The notes: generated by a model from the letters alone, not told the origin. A stretch of 64,000 nucleotides of DNA from Candidatus Latescibacterota bacterium (GCA_020633725.1 JACKDC010000001.1:620001-684000); one strand, 5' to 3'. Counted from the first letter of the stretch, positions 33,635 through 42,477 are shown. Translations and numbers: made by a program.

Positions 33635-35137
33635 TCAGGGCTGCAGCGTCGACGGCAGATCCACGTGAAGCTTGCCGGCCAGCTGCGGCGACTCGGCGCG
33701 CGGCAGGATCGGCACGCTGGGCAGGGCGAGCGTGGAGCCCCAGGTGTCGTTGATGACGTCGATGAAGGCCTGCGCCACCCTCACGTAACCGACCGCGCTG
33801 GGGTGCACGCCATCGAGGCTGAACAGCCCGCCGGTGACGAACTCCGCCGTGTAGGTCTCCTCGTCGAAGGTCCAGCCGTTGGCCGCCACGTCGGCGAGGA
33901 TCGCGTAGGCGTCCACGACCGGCAGGTCGTCATCCGCGGCCCGGGCCGCGATGGCGTCGTTGTAGGCCGTCGTCGCAGCCAGGATCGACGTCACCTCGTC
34001 GGCCACCAGGGTCAGCGCGCCGGGGATGGGCTCCGCGTGGTGGGGGAAGGCCACCGGCAGGGCCGCCTCCGCCTCGGACTGGCTCATGCCCTGCGCCATC
34101 AGCGCGCCGATGAGCACGGCGTCGGGAATGCCCATGCCCTGCTCGAGGTCGGGCGTCCCATCGGGCTCGGAGTCGTAGCTCAGCAACTTGATGGTGACGA
34201 GATCGCCCGACTCCAGCTGGTAGGTGGGCGCCTTGTCCGCGGCGATGAGGCCGATGAACTGGATCCCCGCCGTGCCGGGGTCGCCGTCCACGGGGTTCTG
34301 ATCCGCGTCGAGCACGAACCAGGGCACCGTGGTGAAGAACGGAACGGCCGTCACCGGCGGAACGTTCGCCAGCACGATGGCCTTGTTCGGCACGTTCGCC
34401 ACCAGCGCGTCGATGAGCTGGTCGTAGAGGAAGCTGAAGGTGGGCGCGTCGACGAGCGGCGTTCCGTTGCCGGCGGTGGCGGCGCCGAGGATCTCGTTGT
34501 TGCCGATCCAGACGGTCATGAAGGTCGGCTGCAGCATCAGCGCCTGCCCGAGCGGGGTGAGATCCGCGGCGGGGGCGCCGAGGGCCGTCCAGTCGATGTC
34601 CGCGTTGCGCAGGATCATGTCGAAGTACGTGTTCTCGCCGCCCGCGCTCGTCGCCGCGTCGGTGGCCTGCAGGAGATCCACCGTGAGCGCCCCGGGAACG
34701 CCGAGGTTGTTGTAGGGCAGGGTGAGGCCGGCGTTGAGCAGGGCCGGGGCGCCGCCGCTCCAGGGCGTCGGGCCGAGGACGGCGTCGCCGGCGTCGTCGA
34801 AGGTCACCTGCAGGTGGCCCACGGGGAGGCCGGAGTCGTGCTCGGCGTCATAGTAGCCGGGGGAGGCGATGAGAGGCTGCTCGAAGGGCGTCCCCATGGC
34901 TTCGGCGAGCAGGGAGGGGAAGCTCCGCTCCTGCGCCTCCGCGTAGAGGGCGCCGGACTGGTAGCCGCCCGTCAGCGAGTTGCCCAGCGCGACGTAGGTG
35001 CTGAAGTCGGCCGTGCCCCAGTCGGGCGCGGGCGCCTGGAGCGCCGTCTCGTCCGGCGCGAAGAGCGAACAGCCCGCAAGCGCCAGGCTCAGGGCCGCCA
35101 GCGCGAGAATGGCCGTGCGTCGGTTGCGCAAGTTCAT
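33635..35137 (-). CDS. SGNH/GDSL-type esterase lipoprotein
   Basis: A 500-residue lipoprotein: signal peptide with lipobox LAGC (Cys22). A large SGNH hydrolase domain begins with FSTYVALGNSLTGGYQSGAL, where GNSL replaces the GDSL block-I motif, and has TVWIGNNEILGAA as block III (the GxND-like GNNE) and DGVHPSAVGY as block V (catalytic Asp-x-x-His). This resembles large outer-membrane-associated lipases of Bacteroidota-like bacteria. It is the last gene of a minus-strand fadD-fadL-lipase unit (14 bases from fadL), so it probably releases fatty acids at the cell surface for FadL uptake. Confidence 0.83.
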   Translation of the reverse strand: MNLRNRRTAILALAALSLALAGCSLFAPDETALQAPAPDWGTADFSTYVALGNSLTGGYQSGALYAEAQERSFPSLLAEAMGTPFEQPLIASPGYYDAEHDSGLPVGHLQVTFDDAGDAVLGPTPWSGGAPALLNAGLTLPYNNLGVPGALTVDLLQATDAATSAGGENTYFDMILRNADIDWTALGAPAADLTPLGQALMLQPTFMTVWIGNNEILGAATAGNGTPLVDAPTFSFLYDQLIDALVANVPNKAIVLANVPPVTAVPFFTTVPWFVLDADQNPVDGDPGTAGIQFIGLIAADKAPTYQLESGDLVTIKLLSYDSEPDGTPDLEQGMGIPDAVLIGALMAQGMSQSEAEAALPVAFPHHAEPIPGALTLVADEVTSILAATTAYNDAIAARAADDDLPVVDAYAILADVAANGWTFDEETYTAEFVTGGLFSLDGVHPSAVGYVRVAQAFIDVINDTWGSTLALPSVPILPRAESPQLAGKLHVDLPSTLQP

Positions 35138-35152
35138 GGCTCTGCTCCTTGG

Positions 35153-36406
35153 CTAGAAGTGGTAGGTCAGGCCGAGGCCGAACAGGTTCGTGTAGTTCTG
35201 GTAGTCGCCGTTGTAGCCGTCCCAGTTGTCGCGGATGTTGCGGTCGGCGAAGAACAGGAAGAGGTTGTAGACGTCGAGCTCGACGTTGCCGACCTGATAG
35301 CCCGCGCCGATGGACAGCCCCTTGCGATTCGCGTCGGGCAGCACCGGCCCCACGCTGCCGGTGGGCTGGGGGCTCTCGTCGTAGACGAAACCGCCCCGCA
35401 GCGCCAGCTCGGGCGTGGCCGCGAACTCGGCCCCGAAGCGGTACTGGCTCGTGTCCTCGTACTCCTCGCGGATGCTCTTGTCGTTCTCGGGCGACTCGGT
35501 GAAGTGGAACTCGAGCTTCTCGAAGGTGCTCCACTGCACCCGGTTGAAGTTGAACTCCAGCATCAGCCGATCGTTCACCTGCGTGGCGATGCCGAGAGAG
35601 AACATGCTCGGCAGCGGCAGCGTGGTGGTCACGCCCCCGTTCGGCGGCAGCGGCGCGTTCTCGACGAGCGCCGTGAAGACGGCGTCGCCCGTGAAGTCCA
35701 GATCGACCTTCGACTTGTAGCTGAAGCCGAGCGTGGTGTTCTCGGCGACGTCCACCATCAGGCCGGCGTTGAAGCCCACGGCCCAGTCGCTGTCGCCGCT
35801 GAGCTTCGCCGTGCCCAGCTCCGTGGCGTTGGGCAGGTTCTCGACGATGTTCTGGTTCAGCTCCACGCTGCCCTTGACCAGGTTGAGTCCCAGGCCCGCC
35901 CTCACGCGCTCGGTGGGGGCGAAGGCGACGGTGGGGGTGATGAAGTACGTCTTCAGTTCGGTCTTGGTGGCGATGTAGCGCCCCGAGTAGTTCGTCGGAT
36001 CCTGCCACTCCACCGCCAGGCCGTAGGGGGTGTAGAAGCCGATGCCGGCGCTCCACTGCTCGTTGATGCGCTGGGCCACGTAGGCCTGGGGCAGGAAGAA
36101 CATGGGGTCGTCCAGGCGCTCGGTCACCCCGAAGCCCGGGTTGGGATCGACGCCGCTGAACTCCGTGTAGGGATTGATCACGGTGAAGTCCACCGTGGCC
36201 TGTCGGCCTTCCAGCCAGCCCAGGCCGGCGGGGTTGAAGAAGATGGCCGTGGGATCCTCGGCGCTCGCCGTGAGCACACCACCCATGGCCGAACTGCGGG
36301 TCCCCATCTCCCAAACCGCGAAGCCCGCGGCCCAGGCGCCGCTCGCGCAGGCGAGGAGCAGGGCGGCCGTCGTCACCGTCAGCAGACGCGATGCCGTTCC
36401 TTTCAT
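35153..36406 (-). CDS. fadL: FadL/OmpP1-type outer-membrane fatty-acid transporter
   Basis: A 417-residue outer-membrane beta-barrel. Signal peptide (1-26) ending ASGAWA, then the family N-terminus AGFAVWEMGTRSSAMGGV with DPTAIFFNPAGLGWLEG, the hatch-domain signature. Alternating beta strands follow through the protein, ending with GLGLTYHF, an aromatic C-terminal residue for BAM recognition. The start is placed at ATG 36406 behind GGAGAAGG rather than at a more upstream in-frame codon (36442) that would precede the signal peptide with RRRC. Between fadD and the SGNH lipase, it is the uptake channel for long-chain fatty acids or other hydrophobics. Confidence 0.9.
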   Translation of the reverse strand: MKGTASRLLTVTTAALLLACASGAWAAGFAVWEMGTRSSAMGGVLTASAEDPTAIFFNPAGLGWLEGRQATVDFTVINPYTEFSGVDPNPGFGVTERLDDPMFFLPQAYVAQRINEQWSAGIGFYTPYGLAVEWQDPTNYSGRYIATKTELKTYFITPTVAFAPTERVRAGLGLNLVKGSVELNQNIVENLPNATELGTAKLSGDSDWAVGFNAGLMVDVAENTTLGFSYKSKVDLDFTGDAVFTALVENAPLPPNGGVTTTLPLPSMFSLGIATQVNDRLMLEFNFNRVQWSTFEKLEFHFTESPENDKSIREEYEDTSQYRFGAEFAATPELALRGGFVYDESPQPTGSVGPVLPDANRKGLSIGAGYQVGNVELDVYNLFLFFADRNIRDNWDGYNGDYQNYTNLFGLGLTYHF

Positions 36407-36442
36407 GAAGCACCTTCTCCGGTTGTTGAGGAGCGCCAGCAC

Positions 36443-38236
36443 TCAGCGTTCCTCGGGGTAGATCGTGGCGATGAGATCAGCGTACTTCTCGAGGACCCGG
36501 CGGCGCCGCACCTTGAGCGACGGCGTGAGTTCGCCGGCCTCGAGCGTGAGTTCCTGATCGAGCAGGCGGAACTGCCGCACCTGCTCGAAGCGCGCCAGCG
36601 ACTCGTTGTAGCGCTGCACGCGACGGCTGAAGAGATCCTGGACGCGCGGCTCGTTGATCAGGCCCTTCATGGACGTGTAGATGATCGCCTTGCGCTTGGC
36701 GTACTTCTGGAGCGTCTCGAAGTTGGGCACGATCAGCGCCGCGATGAACGGTCGCCGATCGCCGATGAGGACGCACTCGCTGATGAACTTGTCCTGCTTG
36801 AGCATGTTCTCGATGGGCTGCGGCGCGACGTTCTTGCCGCCGGCCGTCACCAGCAGATCCTTCTTGCGGTCGGTGATGCGCAGGAAGCCCTCGTCGTCCA
36901 GCTCGCCGATGTCGCCGGTGGCGAACCAGCCATCGGCGTCGATCGCGGCGCGCGTCGCGGCGTCGTTGCGGTAGTAGCCCTGCATCACATGGGGGCCGCG
37001 CGTGAGGATCTCGCCGTCCTCCGCGATCCGCACCTCGATGCCAGGCAGCGTCCGGCCGACGGTGCCGAGCTTGATCGCGCTGAAGGTGTTCGCCGTGATG
37101 ACGGGACTCGTCTCCGTCAGGCCGTAGCCCTCGAGAATCGTCAGCCCCGCCGCATAGAAGAACTTCGCGATCTCGGGCGCCAGCGGCGCGCCGCCCGAGA
37201 TGAAGAAGCGCATCTCGCCGCCGGTGCGCTGCTTCAGCTTACCGAAGACGAGCCGCTGCGCGATCCCGTAGCTCCGCGCGAGGCCGCCGGGCACCGGCCT
37301 GTGGGCCAGGCGCAGATCGGCCCAGCGCTCGCCGGTCTTCTTCGCCCAGAAGAAGATGTTCTTCTTCACGAAGCCGCCGGCCAGCGCCGTGTCGAGGATG
37401 CGGGCGTACATCTTCTCGTAGAGCCGTGGCACCGAGACCATCACCGTGGGATGCACTTCCTGCAGGTTCTGCGGCACCGTGTCGATGGACTCGGCATAGG
37501 CGATCGACGCGCCGGCGAAGAGCATCGTGTAGTAGCCGGCCATCCGCTCGAAGATGTGGCTCAGCGGCAGGAAGCTCAGCGCCGTGTCCCTGGAGCTGAT
37601 GTCGAAGATCTCCAGGGCCGCGAGGACGTTGCTGACGATGTTCCAGTGGCTCAGCACTACGCCCTTGGGGTCGCCGGTCGTCCCCGAGGTGTAGATGAAG
37701 CTGCACGGATCACCCGGAGCCACCGACAGCGCGACGCGCTCGATCTCGGCGGCGCCTGCCGCGTAGCGCGCGGCGCCCTGGGCGCGCAGTTCCTCGAGGC
37801 TGAGCACGCCCGACGCGCGCGCACCGTCGATCTGGATGATGGCCTCGAGGCTGCGGACCTGCCCGCGGACCTCGAGCACCTTGGCCGCCTGGGCTTCGTC
37901 GGCCACGACGACAGCGCGCGCGCCCGCGTCGTTGAGGATGTAGGCGATCTGCTCCGGCAGGAGCGTCGGATAGATCGGCACGTTGATGCCGCCCAGGAGC
38001 AGGATCCCGTAGTCGGCGACGGCCCATTCGAGCCGGTTCGGCGACAGCAGCGCCACGCGGTCGCCGCGGCCGACGCCCAGCCCGGACAGGCCCAGGGCGG
38101 TTTCGAAGCACAGTCGCTCGAACTCGGCCGCCGGAACGGCTTCATAGACCTGATTCAGCTTGCGCTGGAACGCCTTGGGATTGGAGATCTTGCGAGTGGC
38201 GTGCAGGAGCAGTTCGTTCAGCGTCCTGACGCTCAT
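36443..38236 (-). CDS. fadD: Long-chain acyl-CoA synthetase (FACL, FadD/FAA1-like)
   Basis: A 597-residue AMP-forming ligase activating fatty acids with ATP and CoA. The P-loop region is YTSGTTGDPKGVVLSHWNIVSN; GYGLTETSPVITANT is the A5 motif; DGWFATGDIGELDDEGFLRITDRKKDL is the A7-A8 hinge; and a C-terminal catalytic Lys region follows. It opens the minus-strand lipid unit with fadL and an SGNH esterase, so the three likely act as a scavenging module. The AT-rich palindrome 62 bases upstream of its ATG is a candidate operator. The ribosome site is weak. Confidence 0.93.
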   Translation of the reverse strand: MSVRTLNELLLHATRKISNPKAFQRKLNQVYEAVPAAEFERLCFETALGLSGLGVGRGDRVALLSPNRLEWAVADYGILLLGGINVPIYPTLLPEQIAYILNDAGARAVVVADEAQAAKVLEVRGQVRSLEAIIQIDGARASGVLSLEELRAQGAARYAAGAAEIERVALSVAPGDPCSFIYTSGTTGDPKGVVLSHWNIVSNVLAALEIFDISSRDTALSFLPLSHIFERMAGYYTMLFAGASIAYAESIDTVPQNLQEVHPTVMVSVPRLYEKMYARILDTALAGGFVKKNIFFWAKKTGERWADLRLAHRPVPGGLARSYGIAQRLVFGKLKQRTGGEMRFFISGGAPLAPEIAKFFYAAGLTILEGYGLTETSPVITANTFSAIKLGTVGRTLPGIEVRIAEDGEILTRGPHVMQGYYRNDAATRAAIDADGWFATGDIGELDDEGFLRITDRKKDLLVTAGGKNVAPQPIENMLKQDKFISECVLIGDRRPFIAALIVPNFETLQKYAKRKAIIYTSMKGLINEPRVQDLFSRRVQRYNESLARFEQVRQFRLLDQELTLEAGELTPSLKVRRRRVLEKYADLIATIYPEER

Positions 38237-38297
38237 GGCCGACGCTCCGGAGCGCCGCCAGCGGCCCCCCTCACCTTGGGGCGAATCCTGTGGTTAA

Positions 38298-38313
38298 CAT
38301 AATATACATTATG
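38298..38313 (-). promoter_or_regulatory. AT-rich inverted repeat upstream of fadD (candidate operator)
   Basis: CATAAT-ATAC-ATTATG, a perfect 6-bp-arm inverted repeat in an AT-rich patch within a very GC-rich genome, 62 bases before the fadD ATG. It overlaps the stop codon of the upstream membrane-protein gene. -10-like hexamers (TATATT, TATTAT) lie inside it on the minus strand but no -35 match is at a suitable distance, so the promoter would depend on a regulator. Confidence 0.5.
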
Positions 38314-38788
38314 CGTCATCGCCTTCATTCCCCTCGTCGCGGCGGCCGTCGCCGCCAGTCACGGGTGGATCCGGCACGCGATGCTCCAGGTGACCGATCC
38401 ACGGCAGCGGCAGCTGTTCGCCGGCCAGGGCCCGGGTGAAGCCCAGCACCGCGAGGCCGAGGATCGGCAGCCAGACGGCGAGTCTGAGGAGCAGCATGAG
38501 AATCAGGCCGAGGAAAGGGATTCGCCCCAACGTCACCTCGACGAGCCACAGGGCCAGCGCGGCGCTGAGTTCGAGCGCGAGCAGAAGGATCCCCTGCTTG
38601 GCGTGGAAGAGCGCGAAGGGGCGCCTGCCGCGGAAGAAGTACGGGAGCAGGCACAGGACCGACACGTAGGACACCGCTGCGGCCCAGCGGTCCCCGCTGT
38701 CGCCGTCCACCGACCGTGACGCCCCCTTGCGGGCGGCGTCGCCATCGACCTCGATGTCCACCTGGCTGTGCGGCGGCTGCTCGTTCAA
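38309..38788 (-). CDS. DUF4870-like small integral membrane protein
   Basis: A 159-residue protein. After an N-terminal hydrophilic region (about 1-30) come about four membrane segments: VSYVSVLCLLPYFF, GILLLALELSAALALWL, FLGLILMLLLRLAVWLPIL, and LAVLGFTRALAGE. The sequence RRPFALFHAKQGILLL before the second is the DUF4870/Tic20-like pattern (FHAxQG). The C-terminal tail is hydrophilic. A TTG start at 38788 is chosen because GAGGT is six bases upstream; a longer TTG-initiated frame to 38944 has no ribosome site. Function unknown; DUF4870 proteins are usually membrane-homeostasis factors. Confidence 0.65.
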   Translation of the reverse strand: MNEQPPHSQVDIEVDGDAARKGASRSVDGDSGDRWAAAVSYVSVLCLLPYFFRGRRPFALFHAKQGILLLALELSAALALWLVEVTLGRIPFLGLILMLLLRLAVWLPILGLAVLGFTRALAGEQLPLPWIGHLEHRVPDPPVTGGDGRRDEGNEGDDA

Positions 38789-38956
38789 CGGCCTACCTCG
38801 CGTGGCGCACCCGGCATCCCCGGCGACTCGTGAGCGGCGGGGGACCTTGCCCTTCGGATCCGCCCACGACCCGCGCGAGCAGTCCAGCCCCCCATCGCCG
38901 ACTGCGATCGGAGCGAGAATTCCAGCTTTGTTGGTGGAAGTCAATGTAAAGCGACG

Positions 38957-38981
38957 GTGAAGCGCGCGGCGCGCGCTTCAC
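38957..38981 (-). terminator. Perfect 11-bp hairpin downstream of the TPR gene
   Basis: GTGAAGCGCGC / GCGCGCTTCAC with loop GGC, 26 bases after the stop of the TPR gene (minus strand). It is very stable but has no proper T-run on the minus strand (CTTTACATT follows), so it is a likely 3'-end or barrier hairpin rather than a classical terminator. The rest of 38789-39006 shows nothing. Confidence 0.5.
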
Positions 38982-39006
38982 GTTCGACTTCACTTGAGGG
39001 CAAGGC

Positions 39007-39714
39007 TCAGGACTGCTTGACCTGGTCGAGCGCCTCCAGGAACTGCTGCACTTCCTGCTGCGTCTGCTCGTCCACGTGATCTTCGATCCGCGTGAACACC
39101 TGCCGCGCGAGGTCGAAGTAGCCGTTGTCCATGTAGGTCTGCCCGGCCTGATAGAGCCAGGCGTTCGCCTGGGCGCTGTCGACCTTGGCGGACGACGCGA
39201 GATCCACGAGCATGTCGGCCTGCACCTTGTAGCGCCCCACGCCCGCGTTGCAGGTCGCGAGCCCGAGCTTCGCGGCGAGCGCGAACTGGCCGTTGGACTC
39301 CGCCTTGAGATAGCGTTCATAGTCCTGCTCGGCCTCTTCGTACTTGCCCATCTGCTCGCGGCAGTAGCCGACGTAGTAGATGGACCACTTGCCGACGTCC
39401 TTGCCGCCGTTCTCGCTCTCGATGGCCATGAAGGCCTGCTCCGGCGCGCCGAAGGCCATGGGGTCTGTGCCCTGCATGGCCACCTCGAGCTGCTTGAGCG
39501 CGGTGGAGAACGCCTGCTGCGCCTCCTCGTTGCCGAGGTGCATGGCGCGCTTGCCCCAGGTCACACCGAGGACCAGGAGGACCAGCACCACGAGTCCGCC
39601 CACGATCAGGCGCTGGTGCTCGCGGAGCATCTCCCCGTAGTGGAAGACGATGTCGACGAACTTGTCGTCCTTGAGGCGTCTCTTGCTGATCCGCTTGGCG
39701 GCGCTCACGCTCAC
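39007..39714 (-). CDS. Membrane-anchored tetratricopeptide-repeat protein (YfgM-like)
   Basis: A 235-residue protein. The N-terminal ~37 residues are basic and cytoplasmic (AAKRISKRRLKDDKFVDIVF...), followed by one transmembrane helix (LIVGGLVVLVLLVLGVTWG). Three to four TPR-like helix pairs follow (e.g. EEAQQAFSTALKQLEVAM, EEAEQDYERYLKAESNGQFALAAKLGLA, AWLYQAGQTYMDNGYFDLARQVFTRIE). This is the layout of YfgM/DUF2133-type proteins that work with the Sec/periplasmic chaperone system or BamB. The partner is not in the window. It is transcribed divergently from the phosphatase gene, with its own promoter. Confidence 0.8.
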   Translation of the reverse strand: MSVSAAKRISKRRLKDDKFVDIVFHYGEMLREHQRLIVGGLVVLVLLVLGVTWGKRAMHLGNEEAQQAFSTALKQLEVAMQGTDPMAFGAPEQAFMAIESENGGKDVGKWSIYYVGYCREQMGKYEEAEQDYERYLKAESNGQFALAAKLGLATCNAGVGRYKVQADMLVDLASSAKVDSAQANAWLYQAGQTYMDNGYFDLARQVFTRIEDHVDEQTQQEVQQFLEALDQVKQS

Positions 39715-39756
39715 TCCTCGGCTGGGCCCATCGGGCGCGTTGCAGGCAAGACGTGG

Positions 39757-39785
39757 AATCTACCACGGGAGCCCTGGGGCCGCAA
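39757..39785 (-). promoter_or_regulatory. Promoter of the TPR gene
   Basis: On the minus strand: TTGCGG (39785-39780), 17-base spacer, TAGATT (39762-39757), about 43 bases from the ATG. The -10 hexamer is one base from the recurrent TAGCTT. Confidence 0.55.
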
Positions 39786-39804
39786 GATCCTGTCGCCATG
39801 GACG

Positions 39805-39834
39805 TTGACAGCCCCCCCGTCCACGCGGTCAAAT
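39805..39834 (+). promoter_or_regulatory. Promoter giving an apparently leaderless phosphatase mRNA
   Basis: TTGACA (39805-39810), 18-base spacer, TCAAAT (39829-39834). Seven bases past the -10 box is position 39841, the A of the ATG. No Shine-Dalgarno sequence precedes that ATG. Confidence 0.5.
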
Positions 39835-39840
39835 AGTGTC

Positions 39841-42336
39841 ATGTCCACCCGACGCTCATCGGCCTGGCGGCTCTTCCCCGCCCTCGCGGTGCTGGCCCTG
39901 CTCGCGCTGGCGCTGAGCGGCCTCTCCGAGCGCTGGTCGGGGCCGGACCTCCCCTTCCGGCTGCGGCGGCTGCAGGTCGTCCCCCACGACCCCGCGGGGC
40001 CCAGCCTGGCGCCGCTGCGGGCGGGCGACCGTCTGATCGCCGTGAACGGGCGCATCCTCCGGCGCGACGGCTCCGCGCTCGGCGCCCTCGCCGGCGCCCT
40101 GCGCCAGGGCCCCGCCTGGGTCCAGGTGGAGCGCGGCGGGGTGCGCCAGGAGCTGCGCCTTCGCCGGCAGGCGCCGGAGCCGGTGCGGCGCCTGGGCTGG
40201 ACGCTCCGCACGCTGGCCGCGGCGCTGATCTTCCTCACGGGCTACTGGGTGCAGTGGCGTCGTCGCGATCCGCTGGCGAGGCTCTTCTTCGTGCTCACCC
40301 TGCTCATCGGCTCGCTCCTGGCCCTGGATCCTCGTCTCGGGCCCGGACTGCCCGCACGACTGCTCGAATGGAAGGGCGATCTCTTCGCGCTGATGCTGCC
40401 GCCGGTGTGGCTGCACTTCATCGTCCTGTTCCCCGAACGACGGGCCCGGCCGCTCTGGCTGCGCCTGCTGGTCTTCCTGCCCCCGGTGGCCCTCGGGCTG
40501 CTGGTGGGCGTGGCGATCCTGCAGGACCTGCCCATGACGCGGCCGTCCTCGCCGGCGCGCGAACTGCAGACCGTCGGCAACCTGCTCAGCCTGCTGCTTC
40601 TGCTGCTCGGGCTGGGCGTCCTGGTCCTCAAGGCCTTCCGTCGCAAGTACCGTCGCGAGCAGCGCCGCCTGCGTCTCGTGCTGCTCGCGGCCACGCTAGG
40701 GCTCCTGCCGCTCGTGGCCTTCCACCTGCTTCATCTGCTCCTGCCGGGGCGCCGCCTGGGCCTGGCCGACTGGACACCCCTCTTCCTCACCCTGCTGCCC
40801 GTGAGCTTCGCGCTGGGCATGCTCGGCCCCGACCTTCCCGCCCTGCAGCGCCGCGCGACCCTCCTGCGCCGCTACCTCCTCAGCGGGGCGCTGCTGCTGC
40901 TGCTCTTCGGCGCGCTGCGGCTCGCCCTGCACGCGCTGCGGCCCGAGCACGAGGGCCTCGGCGAGGCGGTGTTCCTCGACGTCCTCGCCCTCGTGCTCGC
41001 GATGCCGCTGCACCCGCCGTTGCTGCGCCGGCTGAACCAGCGCGACCGCCGGGTCGACGGCAACCCCTTCGTCGACTGCCTCCGCTGGCTCGCGCCCCCG
41101 CGCTACTTCACCGATCGGCCCGAGATGAGCCGCGCCCTGCTGCCACGTCTCGGCTGGGACGCCGACGCGGCCTGGGCGCTCTGGCTCGAGCGCGAGTCCC
41201 CCAACCGCTGGCAGGTGCGCGAGCGGTGGCAGCGCGAAGGCGGTCCCGCGCACTCGATCACGGTGCCCGAGCCCGGCGTGGCCATGACCCTGCCCGCCGG
41301 ACTCGAGCGATCGCTGCTCGGCAAGCGCTTCTTCCTGGCCGCCGAGCAGTGGGACCCCTACTGGGCGCGCAGCCTGCTGGGCGAGGAGGCTCTCCCCTAC
41401 TGCAAGGCGCGTGACTGGGCGCTGCTGCTCTGCCTCGCGGCCGACAGCGAACAGCCCGCGCTGCTCGTGCTGGGGCCGGCGTGCTCGTCGGGCCTCTACG
41501 ACGCGAACGTCGTGGAAGGGCTGCAGACACTCGTGGCCCCGCTGGAGCTCCACCTGCGCAATCTGGCGCTGCTGGCCAGGGCGGCCCGGGACGAGCAGCT
41601 GCGCAGCGAGATGGACCTCGCTCGCAAGATCCAGCTCAGCCTGCTCCCGCGGAACACGCCGAGCCTCGGCGGTGTCGAGTTGGCGGGACGCATGCGCACG
41701 AGCAGCGACGTCGGCGGGGACTACTACGACTACCTGGAGCTCGACGGCCGACGCCTCGGCCTCGCCCTGGGCGACGCCACCGGGCACGGCGTGCCCGCGG
41801 CCATGCTGATCTCGTCGGTGGCGCTGGCCTTTCACACGCAGGCCGCGGAAGGCCAGCGTCCCGCGACGGTGCTCGGCGCCATGAGCCAGTCCCTCGGCCG
41901 GCTCATCACCGATCGCAGCCGCAGCCGCGGAGCCTTCGCGGGCTTCTTCTATGCCCTCCTGGACCGCGACACGTCGCTCCTGCGCTTCTGCAACGCGGGG
42001 ATGCCCTCGCCCTGGCTCCTGCGCGGCAGCGGCCGGCTGGAGCGCCTGCAGCGTGGCGGGCAGCTCCTGGGCGTGAACGACGGCCGGCCGTACCTCCAGG
42101 GCACGCTGCGCATCCACCCCGGCGACCTGCTCTTCCTGCGCTCCGACGGACTCGAGGAGCAGCAGGACGCCCACGCGGTCCCCTACGGGGAATCCCGCCT
42201 GGCCGATTGGTTGCGATCGCGCAAGGATCTGCCGCTGGAAGCCCTTTCCGACCAGCTTCTGGAGGAGTTGGATCGCTTCGGCGGCGGCGTCCTCCACGAC
42301 GACATCTCGTTTGTATTCATGCGTTTAAGCGCTTAA
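39841..42336 (+). CDS. PDZ-multi-TM-SpoIIE (PP2C-type) serine phosphatase
   Basis: An 831-residue membrane protein. A first transmembrane helix (LFPALAVLALLALALSGL), then a PDZ-like domain (about 40-120, APLRAGDRLIAVNGRILRRDGS), then about nine further membrane helices to about 420. A cytoplasmic linker follows, and the C-terminal SpoIIE/PP2C domain (about 596-831) opens with LARKIQLSLLPRN. It keeps the metal-binding DVGGDYYD and GDATGHG motifs, LLRFCNAGMPSPWLL and the final GDLLFLRSDGLEE. Phosphatases of this class act on anti-anti-sigma factors; none is adjacent. It starts at an ATG without a ribosome site, and a 12-bp TTAAGCGCTTAA palindrome covers its stop codon. Confidence 0.85.
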   Translation: MSTRRSSAWRLFPALAVLALLALALSGLSERWSGPDLPFRLRRLQVVPHDPAGPSLAPLRAGDRLIAVNGRILRRDGSALGALAGALRQGPAWVQVERGGVRQELRLRRQAPEPVRRLGWTLRTLAAALIFLTGYWVQWRRRDPLARLFFVLTLLIGSLLALDPRLGPGLPARLLEWKGDLFALMLPPVWLHFIVLFPERRARPLWLRLLVFLPPVALGLLVGVAILQDLPMTRPSSPARELQTVGNLLSLLLLLLGLGVLVLKAFRRKYRREQRRLRLVLLAATLGLLPLVAFHLLHLLLPGRRLGLADWTPLFLTLLPVSFALGMLGPDLPALQRRATLLRRYLLSGALLLLLFGALRLALHALRPEHEGLGEAVFLDVLALVLAMPLHPPLLRRLNQRDRRVDGNPFVDCLRWLAPPRYFTDRPEMSRALLPRLGWDADAAWALWLERESPNRWQVRERWQREGGPAHSITVPEPGVAMTLPAGLERSLLGKRFFLAAEQWDPYWARSLLGEEALPYCKARDWALLLCLAADSEQPALLVLGPACSSGLYDANVVEGLQTLVAPLELHLRNLALLARAARDEQLRSEMDLARKIQLSLLPRNTPSLGGVELAGRMRTSSDVGGDYYDYLELDGRRLGLALGDATGHGVPAAMLISSVALAFHTQAAEGQRPATVLGAMSQSLGRLITDRSRSRGAFAGFFYALLDRDTSLLRFCNAGMPSPWLLRGSGRLERLQRGGQLLGVNDGRPYLQGTLRIHPGDLLFLRSDGLEEQQDAHAVPYGESRLADWLRSRKDLPLEALSDQLLEELDRFGGGVLHDDISFVFMRLSA

Positions 42337-42423
42337 TTACCCGTTTGTAGCAATCGGGGCACGGGCCTTGCTATCGCCAAGGTGTACATCTCGGCCGAGA
42401 TCCTGAGGAAAGGAGGAGAACCC

Positions 42424-42477
42424 ATGTGGGTGTTCTTCTGCGAGTTACTGGATCTCTTCTGGTGGTTGCGAGACTGA
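42424..42477 (+). CDS. 17-residue peptide ORF with a strong ribosome site
   Basis: ATG at 42424 opens MWVFFCELLDLFWWLRD. AAAGGAGGAG sits at the optimal distance (AGGAGG with about 6 spacer bases). Three Trp and four Phe in 17 residues make it either a hydrophobic membrane-active peptide or a leader peptide. A second tiny frame (MPFER, 42493-42510) with GAGAGG before it follows, then an intrinsic terminator. No amino-acid biosynthesis gene is downstream on this strand. Only the ORF, the ribosome site and the terminator are observed; expression and function are unknown. Confidence 0.45.
   Translation: MWVFFCELLDLFWWLRD

Noticed and set aside
33665..38302. Plus-strand open frame of more than 1500 codons opposite the lipase, fadL and fadD genes.
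   Set aside because: Its translation is Arg/Ala/Gly/His-rich without any domain, and the opposite strand encodes three recognised proteins. It is a shadow of high GC content.
38789..38944. N-terminal extension of the DUF4870-like gene to 38944.
   Set aside because: The start would be a TTG without a ribosome site and the added residues have no membrane or domain character; TTG 38788 has GAGGT at correct spacing.
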